DNA of 64,000 bases, from assembly GCA_034770075.1 (NCBI GenBank), contig CM068380.1, positions 28,706,005 through 28,770,004 of the forward strand, written 5' to 3'. This document shows, one piece after another, positions 20,298 through 32,100 of the stretch. Position numbers and translations under genes: made by a program. Under the pieces are notes generated by a model. That model had not been told where the DNA came from, made no database searches, and was given only the letters and a program-made list of their open reading frames with translations. Each line of letters begins with the position of its first letter. Within the stretch, counting starts at the first letter, position 1. The DNA is from Aralia elata. Taxonomy: Eukaryota; Streptophyta; Magnoliopsida; Apiales; Araliaceae.

Positions 20298-21166
20298 ACA
20301 TGTGAAAGTTGTCGTTAACACTCCAAAATTAAACCTTACTCCTACTCTATGAAGATAAAATTCAATATAGCGATAAGCAAGGATCGATCCTACATAGAGT
20401 GATGTTGTCTTATATTTATCCTAATATTTTAAGGGGGTTTGAGTTCAATCAACTAATTACTGAAAACAGTATGTAAAATGATGTGAATAGTCAATAAATT
20501 AAAACTCCAGTTCTTTAGTTCAGTATCACATTTTCACAATAATAGATTAATTAAGTGTAACATTATTTACCTTTCAATGAAACTAATAGTCCTGGCTAAC
20601 AATAAGCTTTGCTAACCAAAATTTCCCTTAGATTATCACTCAATGAAACTAGCTCTTCACAAGATTTAAACTATCATACAACCTAGAACAAGCTATCTAG
20701 ATTTAATATAATAGCAACATTAAGAATTAGGGAATAAGACTAATCCAAACAATAATAACATAAGCTCGGATTGTTTAACTTATCTTCTGATAATCTTAGC
20801 AATACTCAAAAGTTTGTCCACAATCATGTATTACTAATTACTTCTTGTGATTAAGAACAATATCAATTACATGTAATATTATTCCTTAATCTAGCAAATG
20901 ATATTAGTTTAACCAATTTAATTCTGCAGAAATCAAATCAATCAAGCCAAATAACATTCAACAATCAAATCAGATTATCAAGAATGAATTTCATATAATA
21001 AGGAATAAATAATGAATACTCAATTAACCATTAATTGCAAAATAAGGTTCTACATCCCTTAGAACTGAAATAGAAAACTTTTAGCCCGACATGCCTTCAA
21101 ACTTGCTCTAAAACTAAGGTCTGTAATTGTAGAAGATAAGGTCCTTAAAACGTGACTAGGAACATT

Positions 21167-21174
21167 TATTTATA
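21167..21174 (-). promoter_or_regulatory. TATA box of the left B LTR
   Basis: Minus-strand TATAAATA within GAGTATAAATAAATG, about 90 bp downstream (minus strand) of the palindrome cluster. Confidence 0.55.
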
Positions 21175-21262
21175 CTCATAGATCACATCCTAGTTACATT
21201 AGAATTATAAAATATAGCTAAAATCCCTTAAATCACGCACAAATCTGATCAATTTGCGTTAT

Positions 21263-21417
21263 GAGGCCGGGGCCTTGTTTTATAACTAAAAACTAGGTTG
21301 GGGCCTCGTTTGGGGATGGGGCCTCATTTTTGTACTGAAAATGAGGTTGAGGCCTCGTTTAATAGAGAAATCTGGGTCGGGGCCTCATTTTTGTACTATA
21401 AACGAGGCTGGAGCCTC
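21263..21417. repeat. GC palindrome cluster GAGGCC-GG-GGCCTC, 31-bp spacing
   Basis: The conserved GCCTC half-sites fall at 21272, 21303, 21321, 21352, 21382 and 21413, steps of 31, 18, 31, 30 and 31 bp. Between some copies an additional TTTTTGTACT motif repeats. The right LTR has the same arrangement, interrupted by insertion J. Confidence 0.8.
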
Positions 21418-21562
21418 GTTTGATAGAGAAGTCTTCCTTTTCCACTTTTAGCTCCAAATCTTTCTGAAATCAATAAACACCTTAATAATCCACATACACA
21501 TAAAACATGTAATAAAACTAAACATAAAAGAATCAAAATCATAGAATATTATGCACTCATCA

Positions 21563-21804
21563 AATTTCCCAACACGTAGTCTTTACACATCATCGTGTAA
21601 ACCAAAACAAAGGTCATATTGAAATCAACTGAACTCTATTCAACCAAACTCAAAGGTTTTAAATCAATTTTCATCTATGAATATCAACACTAATCAACAG
21701 TAATTTGAGCAACACTTCCTCAACCAATTCAAAACAACAACCTCGTCATTCCCCACACTCAAACCTTACATTGTCTCTAATGTAAGAAAATTATGCAATT
21801 AGTG
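21563..21804 (-). other. 3' non-coding region of element B
   Basis: Holds the LTR-proximal polypurine tract (21563 onward, minus strand) and the Athila hairpin arms TTACATT...AATGTAA (21766-21785) with a CCCCAC/GTGGGG tract (21750-21757) on its downstream side. It ends where element C begins. Confidence 0.7.
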
Positions 21805-23070
21805 TGTTGTCACAGGCAACCAAAAATAAAACCTTACTGCAAAAGATAATTATGTAGTAGTGCAAGTAAGAGTCGATCTCACAGAGAATGATTTATTTTG
21901 TTTTTATGCTTTGTAACCAAAATTGGGAGTTTTGATTGTGATTATTAAAGTAACTAAAAATAATTTATTAAAGTAAATTAGAGAAAATAAACTTTGGATT
22001 AAATCAACTTCCACCTCAGAAACTTACACTGACCATTGACTCAAGCATAATTAATTAATATTTTGAATATTCATCGTTAGAATCAATTCACCATTCTGAA
22101 TCATTTCATGTCTTTCCTTAATTTTAGTTAGATAGAAATAAGCGATCTAAATAACCCTAACTACTAAACAACTTCAGACAAGCGCTAAAAGTTTAATCTA
22201 GTAGATGCTTTAAGAATTAGAAAAACTGATGAAGCTAATCAACACAAGCATAAGCGGTTGCATTTAATTTAGTTGAGTATTCTTCCTAAGATATAATAAT
22301 CTAGTGATCTGCAGTCAATTATTAACCTTAGTTACTTCGCAAATTATAGTGACCAAACAATTACGGATTTGATGTCCAATTTAGCAGTAGATTTTAACAC
22401 TTAATAAACTAGTATGCATCCTAGTAATTAAACATATTAATCATAGAATTCAAGCACACAATAATAATCAATACTTAAAATAATAATTAAACAATTAAAA
22501 TCTATTAGATCTCACAGTGTAATAATCTGAGGCTTCCGTCTCCTTAATCCAAGAACAAGAATTTAGTTACACATGACCTTGAAAACACCAAAGAATTATA
22601 GAGAAGAAAGTTTGTAGAAAAGTTCCTAAGCTCTCTTGGTAATCCTCTATTTATAGGCACAAGACAGTAATTCTTTTTCATGTAGGTTTCAAGTTCCTAA
22701 TGGTAATCAACTTCCTTCAAAAAGATCTTTTAGATAGATTTTTCTTTCTTTCATTGGATTTGACTTGCACACGAAGATTGTTCCACCTCCTTCCTTCTCC
22801 TTGTAAGACTCTTCTTGTTTCTTTCCTTCCATGAATAGGAGCATTAAATATTACTTGCTCACCAAGATATTGACTTTATTGTAATAAAATATTAAATCCT
22901 ACAAAATAAAATAAAACATATTAATTAAATCAACTAATATAGTTAAAAAGAAAAAACATTTAATTGCACCTTAAATAAAAATATAAGAATAATGAGTGTA
23001 TTTAGGCACAAAATAAATACAAAATATTAAGCATTAAGGGATAAAAATGTAACATATTTTATTCTCATCA
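21805..23070 (-). mobile_element. 3' LTR of element C (1266 bp)
   Basis: Plus-strand ends are TGTTGTCACAGG...TTCTCATCA, followed by AATTCCCCCACAC, a minus-strand polypurine tract. A minus-strand TATA-like CTATAAATAG lies near 22650. Unlike the other Athila LTRs here it has no GC palindrome cluster. Confidence 0.8.
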
Positions 23071-24431
23071 AATTCCCCCACACTCATCTTTTGCATGTCC
23101 TCGGGCAAAACAAAAATACATTATAATACAAAAAAATAAAAAAATAAAAAAATAAAAAAATAAAAAATAAAAAAAAATTAAATAGACAACTTAATAAACT
23201 TGAGCCACAAATTAATACGAACTTCAACATTAACCTCAAAAATTCAAAATAATAACTCTTGAGAGATTTCAAAATAATGCATCATCCAAATTCGAGCTCA
23301 CTTATCAATCTTACTTTACTCTCAACCCCTCGTGTGTGTGTGTGTGAATCCAAATGTACCAACCTAATCAGAACTCAGATAAACTTATGAAATCAAAACC
23401 TTGAAGGAAAAAGAAAAACTCGAGCACTTATTTTCACACCATTCTTAGTTAACACAAGCAAATAACACCAGAGGATCAAAAGGCTTCTTCTTTTTTTCTC
23501 TTTCTTCGGTAAGTATATTTTATGCTCCATCTTACTAGTGAGTGCGTTTTACACACCATCTCGCATGTCACGTGTTTATGAGTGAGTGCGTTTTATGCTC
23601 CATCTCAACCGACCACATGGATCATATTCTTTCTTTATTATTATTTTTCTCTATTTTTTCAAACTTGCAAAATTTGCCTAAATCATTTCCCCTCAAAATT
23701 TCCAAAATTTCTCCCTCAATTCATTCAATTAAATAAATTTCTTCCAAGTTAAAACTAGGTTGCCAAATGGACATGTGCTCAAGTATAAAGGGTCTCAAAT
23801 AAAGTAATAATCAATAAAGAAAATCAAATTCAGACTACCCAATGTCTATCAATCTTCCAAAAAGTTATCAAAAAGAAATTAAAATTTTATCATTGGTTAA
23901 AAATTAAAATCCAAATTAATTTATTGCTCAAGTGACACATCCTAAAAATTAAAAATTATTCCATTTTCGTAGGAAACACGATTGCACTTAGCATGTGCAA
24001 CAAGCCGTTAAACCATAAGATTACCCTAAGTGGACGAGTTTTGTCTCGTGAGGGTTTGCAGTGAATATACCCAGAAAATTCAAAATAATCTAAAAAAACA
24101 AAAATAATCATCCTAAATAAAATAAACAAAATAACAAATAATCTAAACAAAATATAAAAAAATAAAATAACAAATACCCTAAATCCTTCCCCCCCCCCCA
24201 CACTTAAAACTTACATTGTCCTCAATGTAAAGTAAAAATACAAAGAAAAGACAAATATAAATGCAACTAAAGAGAAGAAAAGGGAAAGAAAAGCAAATCT
24301 GATTTCTTGGGTTGCCTCCCAAGCAGCGCCTTTGTTTATTACATTGGCTCGACTCAATTCCTCTCAACCTACGTAATTGGACATGTATACTTCAAGTGAA
24401 TTGGTAATGGTCTCAATTCTAAGTTAGGAGC
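23071..24431 (-). other. 3' non-coding region of element C
   Basis: Contains the LTR polypurine tract (23071-23083), an A/T homopolymer-like stretch (23100-23180), the repeat matching element D (23516-23606), a C-run of 11 (24189-24199), the hairpin TTACATTG-AGGA-CAATGTAA (24211-24230, minus) and the self-complementary CTTGGGTTGCCTCCCAAG (24307-24324). The ORFs seen here are low-complexity. Confidence 0.7.
23516..23606 (-). repeat. GAGATGGAGC...AAAACGCACTC repeat, element C copy
   Basis: On the minus strand units begin near 23606, 23562 and 23532 with GAGATGG/AGATGG and continue with TAAAACGCACTCACT. It matches the 41-bp repeat of element D in the same relative place. Confidence 0.75.
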
Positions 24432-25324
24432 CTACACAACAGAAAGTAACATTTTTTGGTAAGTAGCGGATAATTGAATGGAATAGATTGCATACTTATC
24501 TGAAATTTTTAACAAAGAATGCATTGCAGCTATTGTCTCCTTCAATTCCCGAGTCTGCTCAATTTCTTCTCCTTTATCTAACTCCAAACTGTTGATGATG
24601 CCAACCTCCAAGCTTCCCTTTTGTATTTGATCAAAAGATTTATGCACTTTATGCACATCCATCATTGTCCTAGCTACAGAAATTATTAGCTCATTCATCT
24701 CTACCCTTTGCTGCTCCTTCTCAGGCTTTGGAATTCCTGTTTAAAAAAGGTAAAGGATTAGTCTAATTCTGAACAGAAAAGTTAGTAATTACCTTAAATG
24801 GTTCTGCCTCCTCCTTGAACTGCTCCTTATCAATTTCATTAGTGGATTTGGCCACTTCCAACCGTTCACTACTCCTTAATGCTATCGCACTCACATTCTC
24901 CCCTGGATTATCAACAGTTTTGGAAGGTAATTTTTCAAAATCTTGTGCCTCCACTTGACCAACTGTGGTAGCAAGCTGACTTATCTAGTTCTCCAAATTG
25001 TGTATGGAAGCCCTTGTCTCTTGTTGAAATTGTTGTGTCTGGGTTATGATAACTTTGATCATATCCTCAAGAGATGGTCCAGAATAAAAATGAGCAACTT
25101 ATCTAGGTGAGTATTGTTATTGAGTCGGTTGAAAACCAGACTGCTCAAGTGGAAAAACATTCAGCACCACCTACTTATTATCTTCATAACTCAAGTTGGA
25201 ATGATCTCTCCATACTGAATTGTAAGTGTTAGAGTAGAAATCATATCTTTTCTGAGGTTGTCCCTGAAAATATACCACTACATTAACTTGTTGAACAATT
25301 TCATATTCTTGCAGTGTTAGGCAC
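24432..25324 (-). pseudogene. gag: Athila gag fragment of element C
   Basis: Minus-strand frames contain L-P-S-K-T-V and E-N-V-S-A-I-A-L-R-S (24763-24954), close to the signature at the end of Athila gag. Further right (25080-25320) a broken frame corresponds to the W-R-D/N-L-S-Y segment of the B gag. The open parts are 88 and 63 codons. The piece downstream of the signature (24432-24698) is acidic and helical-looking but not recognised. The gene is cut at 25324 and continues into no reverse transcriptase. Confidence 0.65.
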
Positions 25325-26556
25325 TGATGAGTGGGTTTTATACCTACGAATCAGGTCTTGTTAGATTTAATTATTGTGGTCTTTAAGTGTGTTTTGTATT
25401 GTTTTATTCATTTTTGTATTTGTTTATTGTAGGATTGGAGTTGGAGGGGCAAAAGGGTAAATTTGGAGCTTAAAGGACACTTGATGGCATTTTTGTAAAT
25501 ATGAGGACATGACCTAGCGCTAGAGGCGCTAGGATTAGTACTAAGGTAGCGCCAGAGGCGCTAGGGCATGAAAGTTGATGCTGAGTTGCGGCTGGAGGAG
25601 GAAAAGGAAGCCAATTAGGAAGAGGATTCATACTATGATGGACGAGATTTAGAGAAGAAAACAGAGAGAAGGAACTTGGGAGACTTTTATTATTATTATT
25701 CTACTTTTCTAGAGTTAGTTTTTGGAGAGTTTTACTGAGGATTATTATTGTTCGAGTGCTGAATTTTGATGTGGGTTTAAGCTTACTTTGGATTTTATTC
25801 CTCAATTGGGTTTGATCAATCTACTTCTTCTTACTTCAATTGATTGTTTATTTTCCTATGTGTAGTTTTGATCCCATAATGGCTTTTGGTTCAGTCATGA
25901 ACTAATCTCCATTATGGGATTCTAACGGATTTTAATATGTAGTCTAATTATAAGCTCGATTGTTAGATTGTTTTGCGTATCATAAGGAATTTCTATCATG
26001 ATTGTTTTGCATGTATGAATGCTTGATCACCATTCGTTCTAAGTGCTTGTATGGAATTGAAAAATAACATATAAGTATGGATTGTAATCATGATAGCTTG
26101 CGAATATGAGGCTTAATTGGATAGCTTAATATTTTGTGAATCAGATAGAAATATACTATTTCACCGTAAGAGTCAAAATAAGGGTTTGTACTTTAAATCA
26201 TAATAATTGCAATTTCACATAGAAATATAGTGATTTTGGTTATATTGGTGATTACATGGTGTCTATTAATTATGGATATCATGTAAGTAAGTCATAATAC
26301 ATTGACAAATGGTTATGTCTATTTTAGTGCCCTTGGCTACTTTTCTGTGATATGTGAACTTACTAGCATGATGGTGGTAATTAGATGAACTATCAAGTGA
26401 AGTTAGGATCCCATTAATTCCAAGTTTGATATATTCCGTTAGTATTTGCATCTTTAGTTGTTAATTGATTTAGAAATAATTTTGTCAACACAATCAAGTC
26501 ATTAGTTTAGGCAAATGAATATAGTGATAGGACTGATGCATAGTAATTTAGTTTAG
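25325..26556 (+). mobile_element. Truncated Athila-type LTR, plus strand
   Basis: Starts TGATGAGTGGG, the usual Athila 5' terminus, in the orientation opposite to C and B. The expected GTATACTTGC...CA end is not found; the sequence stops at the duplicated filler at 26557. Two perfect GC palindromes lie at 25513-25563. No ORF of note. Confidence 0.65.
25513..25563. repeat. Two perfect GC palindromes, 32 bp apart
   Basis: First: arms CCTAGCGC and GCGCTAGG separated by TAGAG (25513-25533). Second: TAGCGCC-AGA-GGCGCTA (25547-25563). The shared segment GAGGCGCTAGG is offset by exactly 32 bp. Confidence 0.85.
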
Positions 26557-26665
26557 CCTGGATGGACAAGGTAGGAGATTAGTATTAACCTACTTTAGAT
26601 ATCTGATATCTAGCTGTCCTACTTTAGATACCTGGATGGACAAGGTAGGAGATTAGTATTAACCT
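26557..26665. repeat. Direct duplication at a rearrangement junction
   Basis: A 35-bp sequence beginning CCTGGATGGACAAGG is present at 26557-26591 and 26631-26665. Between them lies a stretch with TTTAGATATCTGATATC and CTAGCTGTCCTACTTT, which resembles copia gag sequence near 32340. This looks like filler DNA made during break repair. Confidence 0.65.
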
Positions 26666-26971
26666 GAATCAAAGAATTAATAATTACCTTGGATAGTTTT
26701 ATCTCCTCCGTGGCCTCCTCCTCTTCAAATTTGGCATTGCTGCTTGTTTCCTCATTGCCTGACATACTTTGAACTGACAACACTGACTATTCTTACGACC
26801 ATACGTTTTCACCACTTCTCAAGGTAATCGCACACACATTCTCTCTTGGATTAACAATAAGTTGAGAAAGTGACAGCCCTGAGCCTTAAAATTCTAACCT
26901 TCCTACTATGGCGGTAAGTTGACCCATTTGATTTCTTAAATCTTGAACAAAGGTTTTCGTCTCCTGCAAGA
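26666..26971 (-). pseudogene. gag: Athila gag of element B, C-terminal part
   Basis: The minus strand carries N-P-R-E-N-V-C-A-I-T-L-R-S-G (near 26826-26862), the conserved end-of-gag signature. It joins the N-terminal part at 36306 once copia A is removed; the two sides share the target duplication ACTGT. Several stops are present, and downstream sequence is lost in the rearrangement at 26557-26665. Confidence 0.7.
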
Positions 26972-26976
26972 ACTGT

Positions 26977-29165
26977 TGTTAGGTTTGTAAATTGCGCGAG
27001 TATGCAATTAAATTACACAAATATAACGGAAGCGCGATAAAATCAGATTTTTAAAATTTATACAAACCATCACTATTATCTTTCTTTGTGCGCAATTATC
27101 AATTAAACGAAAAAGATAGAGAATAAGAATTATACCCTCGTAGAACCGTGCTTCCTCAGGTACACGTTCAACTCCAATTCCTTTTGCATTTTCCTTGAAA
27201 ATCACCAATTAGATTCCTTCCTTTGATCAACGTTAACCACCCAAGTGTTTGGCCTCTAGAGGTGATCCACTAAGGAATAATATGTATTCAAGAAGATGGG
27301 TGTTGACAAAATCCTAATTTCTATCTCTATAGAAATTATAAGTACTCTCCCAACTATTGAAAGTGTGTCTAACTTGTCTAACTTTTTTTCATAATAACAC
27401 TTCTCTTATTTATAGATATAGGTAACCCTCCTAAACTATTTAGGAATAGGGTTTTATTTAATTAATTGAACTATTTTAATTAATTAGTCTCCTAATCCAA
27501 TTAGGAACTTATGAGAGTACTTATATTAATTAATTCCTAAACCATTTAGAAATCAAATAATAGTAATAATATTAACAAGACTCCTGTTATTAATTTATAT
27601 TTAATATTTTTAAAATAGTAAATAATAAATATTAAGCTATTTAATTTATTCTATCACCATAGATTAAATTAAATATACTTAACATGTTATTACGATTATG
27701 CCATTTACTTTTAAATAAATATTTTTCTTTTGTGGTGTGACCTTTTAGGTTCTCCATATTAAACCAATTGTGAATAAATCTATTAGAACAATTCTAATAT
27801 TATTTCAACAAATAAATTAATTAAACTATTAAATTTATTTAAATAAATAATATTTATTCTACAATATGGGTAAGGTGGTGTTTGATAAAATTGAGTAATT
27901 AAGATCTGAATAAATTAGATCATCTGAATGAAATAACATCTGAATCTAAAAAACTGTTTGATAACTAAAAAATGTAAAACATCTGAATGACACTTTTTTA
28001 TCATTTTAACCTCTGAGTTATTTTAAAATTTGAAATTGAAGGAGTACAATATTTATTGAGGCTATTTTTGTCCATAAATTTTAAATAAACTATTAAGAGG
28101 CAGCTCTTAATAGTTAAGATTTGAGTTTCTGTCTTAACGATTAAGAGGCAAAAATTTTTTACCAAACAAAATTTGCCTCTGACCGAATCAGAGGCAGGTG
28201 AATTTAGAGGCATTCAGACACAAACAAACACCACCTAAGCCCCCTTAGCGATCAACGACTTTCCAAATAATATAGATTTCAACATTAATCATAAAAGAAC
28301 CTTTCAGTGAATAGTTACTGTACAATTCAATCCTTCTACCATACAATGTCCCAATCAAATATAAGACATGGAATTACTGTTAAGTCTTATTTTATTTGAT
28401 TATATGTATTTCAATTCTCAAATGCACAACTCTGATTAATGCAAATTAGAAACACTTTTCTAATTTCATTTTGTTTTGGCCAACGACTTTTGAGTTGTTA
28501 TTTATCGAATCACATAGGACATTCTCTCCTTTTACTAGAAGTGGTAGATTCTTTGTTGACCATTCACCTATCTCCATGTACAACTTATTATACTCAATCA
28601 TACCCTTTGATATATATCTAAAGGTCTTAAGGAATATGTCAAAGTATATAACTCATCATACACAAGATACTATGATGATCTCAAGTCTAAGGATCACTTT
28701 TACTACTATCACTTAAGGAATTCCTATTGACAGACAAGTAAAACTCCATTAGGTATTCCTTTAGCGAGCCACGTTAAGTGAACTTATTCTCTAATAAGCA
28801 CCTACATACTTGCTTTAGTGTCTCCACACAAATGATTATAAGATCAATCATCCTCTTCCTAAGAGCAAGCAAAGTATATACTAATCTATCCGGATTAACT
28901 AATCCCTTTTTTTGTAATCCAATGATTAGGAATGATTTTAGTTTGTGAGCTATCTAGAATTTAGATCTCATTAGCATGATCATCATCATGATTCTAAAAG
29001 CATTGCTCAAAACTATAGATTTATCACGCTTAATATAACAGCATTATGTAGATAACGAAAATGCCTTTAATAAATGAATTCTTTTATTAATAACCGAATA
29101 AGATTACAAAGTATATGCTACATTATATCAAATATGATTGGCTTGTGTGCATACTACTACTTTCA
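26977..29165 (-). mobile_element. 3' LTR of copia A (2189 bp including a MITE)
   Basis: Plus-strand ends TGTTAGG and TTTCA. Without the 362-bp MITE and its duplicated TAA it is 1824 bp, matching the 1825-bp 5' LTR. On its right follows ATCTCCCACTTGCAC, the minus-strand polypurine tract GTGCAAGTGGGAGAT. Confidence 0.92.
27874..28235. mobile_element. MITE, PIF/Harbinger (Tourist)-like, 362 bp
   Basis: Terminal inverted repeats GGTGGTGTTTG/CAAACACCACC (11 bp, perfect) flanked by TAA on each side (27871-27873 and 28236-28238). The four sister LTRs with this site in the window have a single uninterrupted GGTAAGCCCC or near variant, so the empty site is seen directly. AT-rich interior with no transposase. 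The 3-bp TAA duplication fits PIF/Harbinger MITEs. Confidence 0.9.
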
Positions 29166-29180
29166 ATCTCCCACTTGCAC
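29166..29180 (-). promoter_or_regulatory. Polypurine tract of copia A
   Basis: Minus-strand GTGCAAGTGGGAGAT directly before the 3' LTR start TGAAAG. The same sequence occurs at 44587-44601 and 49434-49448 in elements E and F. Confidence 0.85.
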
Positions 29181-32100
29181 TAAAGCCAATCGTCATTGTA
29201 TTTAATACCATTCTTCTCTAAGTGACGATCATCTTGTTGTTGGATAAAGTTTTAGTAAATGGATATGCAATGTTGTTCTTGAGAGTCCACTATCTCTATA
29301 GTGACTTCTCCTCTTTTAATGATTTCTCTAATCAAATTAAAGTACCGTAACACATGTTTAAATCTAAGATGAGACTTAGGAACTATTCCTAGTTATGTAA
29401 TAAACTTTTTCATTCAAACAATCAACTTGCAACTTCATTTACAATTATATACTTTGTCTTTATCACTAAACCAACAACTATTTATTATTTGGAACATTTT
29501 TCAATTTACTGTACCACCATTTAAGGTAACGACTTACCCTAAAGTGAATTTGTTGTCGTCTTGGTCAGTCTAAAAAAAAACTTGAGTCTGTTTAGCCATC
29601 TAGTTTTAATTCAGACCCACCATGAATTATTAACACATCCTTAGTTCCGGCTAAGTACTTTTAGGATGTTTTCCACTGTCTTGTAATAATCTTCTCCAAA
29701 ATATGACTGATCAACATCAAGTCTCGTATATTTCATTCCATACATGATACTTACTCATGCGAACTCTCTTCCATTAAGGACAATTTAAAGAGATACACTC
29801 CATGGCTCATCATCGTGAGACCTCTCTTGGAGTTTGTCATGCTAAACACCTATAAGATCGAATGAATATACACTCCTTGGGTCAAGCCGGGCATCTTTTT
29901 AAATCTATCTATATAGATTTATATCCCCAATTTATAGGATGCTACTCCCAAGTCATTCATGGAAAAATGTTTAGACAATTTTATCTTTACTGATTGTAGC
30001 ACTGGTATGTCATTCCTTATTAGTAGTATATCAACATATAATACAAGGAATGTCACAACGCTCCCACTGACCCTTTTGTACACACTAGGTTCATTCTCGT
30101 TTTTGATAAAATTAAACTCTTTTAATTGTCTCATCAAAACGAATGTTACATCTTTGAGAAGCTTGCTTCAATCCATAAATGGATTGTTCATATACATGAT
30201 TTGCTTCAGCAAATGAAACAAATCCATCTGGCTGTATCATACATACATTCTCGTCTTTCATTGAGGAAGGGCATTTCCACATCCATTTGCCAGATTTGGT
30301 AATAATAAGTCGCAATCGCAAGTAAAATCCAAATGGACTTGAGCATTACCCAGTAATAAGGTTTTATCATAGTTAACTCCTTGACTTTATTTGAAACCTT
30401 TTAAACAGGTCTGGTCTTATATGTCTTCACCTTGCCATTTTTCCCAGTCTTTCTCTTAAAGACCCATTTTCACTCTATAGGTACTATGCCTTTCGGTGGA
30501 GTAACCAGAGTCTATACTTGGTTATCATACATGGAATCTATTTCGGATTTTATGGTCATCTGCCATTTCTCTAAGTGACTACTACTCATAGCCTCATCGT
30601 ATATTACTGGATCATCATCCTCTATGATGCGTACCTCATCATCATCTTCTATGATGAATCCATACCTCCTAGGTATCTTTAGTACTCTTCCAGATTTACG
30701 ATTCAGTTGTGATACAATAGGTCTATCTACAGGTTCCTCGGTTTGACTTAAAGTGTTGTGTGGTTCTTGAACTTCTTCAAGATCTATTACCTTCCCACTA
30801 GCTCCTTAAATGATAAACATATTTATCTAAGAAGGCAGGGTGTTTCACAACAAACATTTTTTGCTCAGTAGGAGTATAGAACTCTTATCCTAAACTTACT
30901 TTAGGAAGTTCCACAAATCTGCACTTGTCAGATTTTGTCCCAAGCTTACCTTTTGAAACCTTTTCACATAAGCTGGACAACCCCTTATCTTAACACACTT
31001 AAGACTAGGAATCATCCCTCTTCATAACTCATATGAAGTTTTGGGGCTGGATTTTGAGGTTACCTTATTTTGTAGATATGCAGCCGTTTATAGGGCATAA
31101 CCCCAGATGGATACTGGAATGTCGGTAAAAATCATCATGGACTGCACCATGTCCAACAAGGTACGATTTCTCCTTTTACATACACCAATCAATTATTACG
31201 TATCAGGAGGTGTCCATTATGAGAAAATGCCATTTTGAGATGATCTAGAGACTCATTGCATAAGTATTCCTTCCTTGATCTGATCAAAAAATCTTAATAC
31301 ATTGCCAATTTGTTTCACTTCTGAATTCTTTGAACCTTTCAAATGATTCAGACTTGTATTTCATCAAACACATATTCAACTCTTTGAATGATCATCTCTT
31401 TTTCTTTTACTAGTTTGTTCAATTTGCAAAATTATTTTTCATATAAGTCAAGTATACGAAGTCCATCAAGTAATCTTCTACTTCTATACAAAATATTATT
31501 ATTATAAATAGAACAAACATTGTTCTTAAATATAATAGCAACACCTTCATTGTCCAACAACGGAATAGAAATAATGTTTCTAAATAGAACTGGAACATAA
31601 TAACAACTTATCAACTTAATAGACTTGCCCGTAGGCAACACTAAACTATAATACCTACGACTAGTGCAGCAACCATTGCTCCATTCCCCACACGTAAGAT
31701 TACTTCCTCTTTGTTTAGCCTTCTACTTCTACTTGTTCTTTGCATTAGATTACATACGTGAGAACTACAGCCGGTATCCAATACCCAAGTAGAACCTTGA
31801 CTTACAAAAAGATTTATTTCAATCATAAATAAACTTATATCTATAACTGAAGCTTCACTAAACTTCTTCTGGTTAGCCTCCGCAAGATGCTCCTTACAGT
31901 TTTTTTTCTAGTATCTAGGCTTATTACAGTGGAAACAAATGTTTTTGCTATCCGCATCAGTTTTGTTCTTATTGTCCTTTGTTTTTGCCTTTCATAATAC
32001 CTTCTTAAAATTGTTCTTCTTTTCAGAAGATCCTTTGACCCTCTTCCGCTTCTTGGAAGAATCATTTACCAGTAAGGCTTGGTCTTTCTTAGTTGGAAAG

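Larger units (their letters stand above)
20303..21562 (-). mobile_element. 3' LTR of element B (1260 bp)
   Basis: Plus-strand ends are TGAAAGTTGTCGTT...CACTCATCA. It matches the right LTR (37536 onward) throughout. The adjacent minus-strand polypurine tract (plus AATTTCCCAAC) marks it as the 3' LTR. TATA box (minus) at 21167-21174; palindromes at 21263-21417. Confidence 0.85.
21805..25324 (-). mobile_element. Athila-type remnant C (3' LTR, 3' UTR, gag piece)
   Basis: The 3' LTR on the left is followed by a polypurine tract, a 3' non-coding region and a decayed gag segment, all minus strand. The 5' LTR and most of the internal region are missing; the gag homology stops at 25324 where an LTR fragment of another family begins. 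It appears to be an insertion into B that later lost its right half. Confidence 0.75.

Noticed and set aside
19802..20321. Possible host gene in the unassigned interval
   Set aside because: The 106-codon plus frame starts in an LTR end and crosses a CA repeat; the minus frame enters the B LTR. No coding signature.
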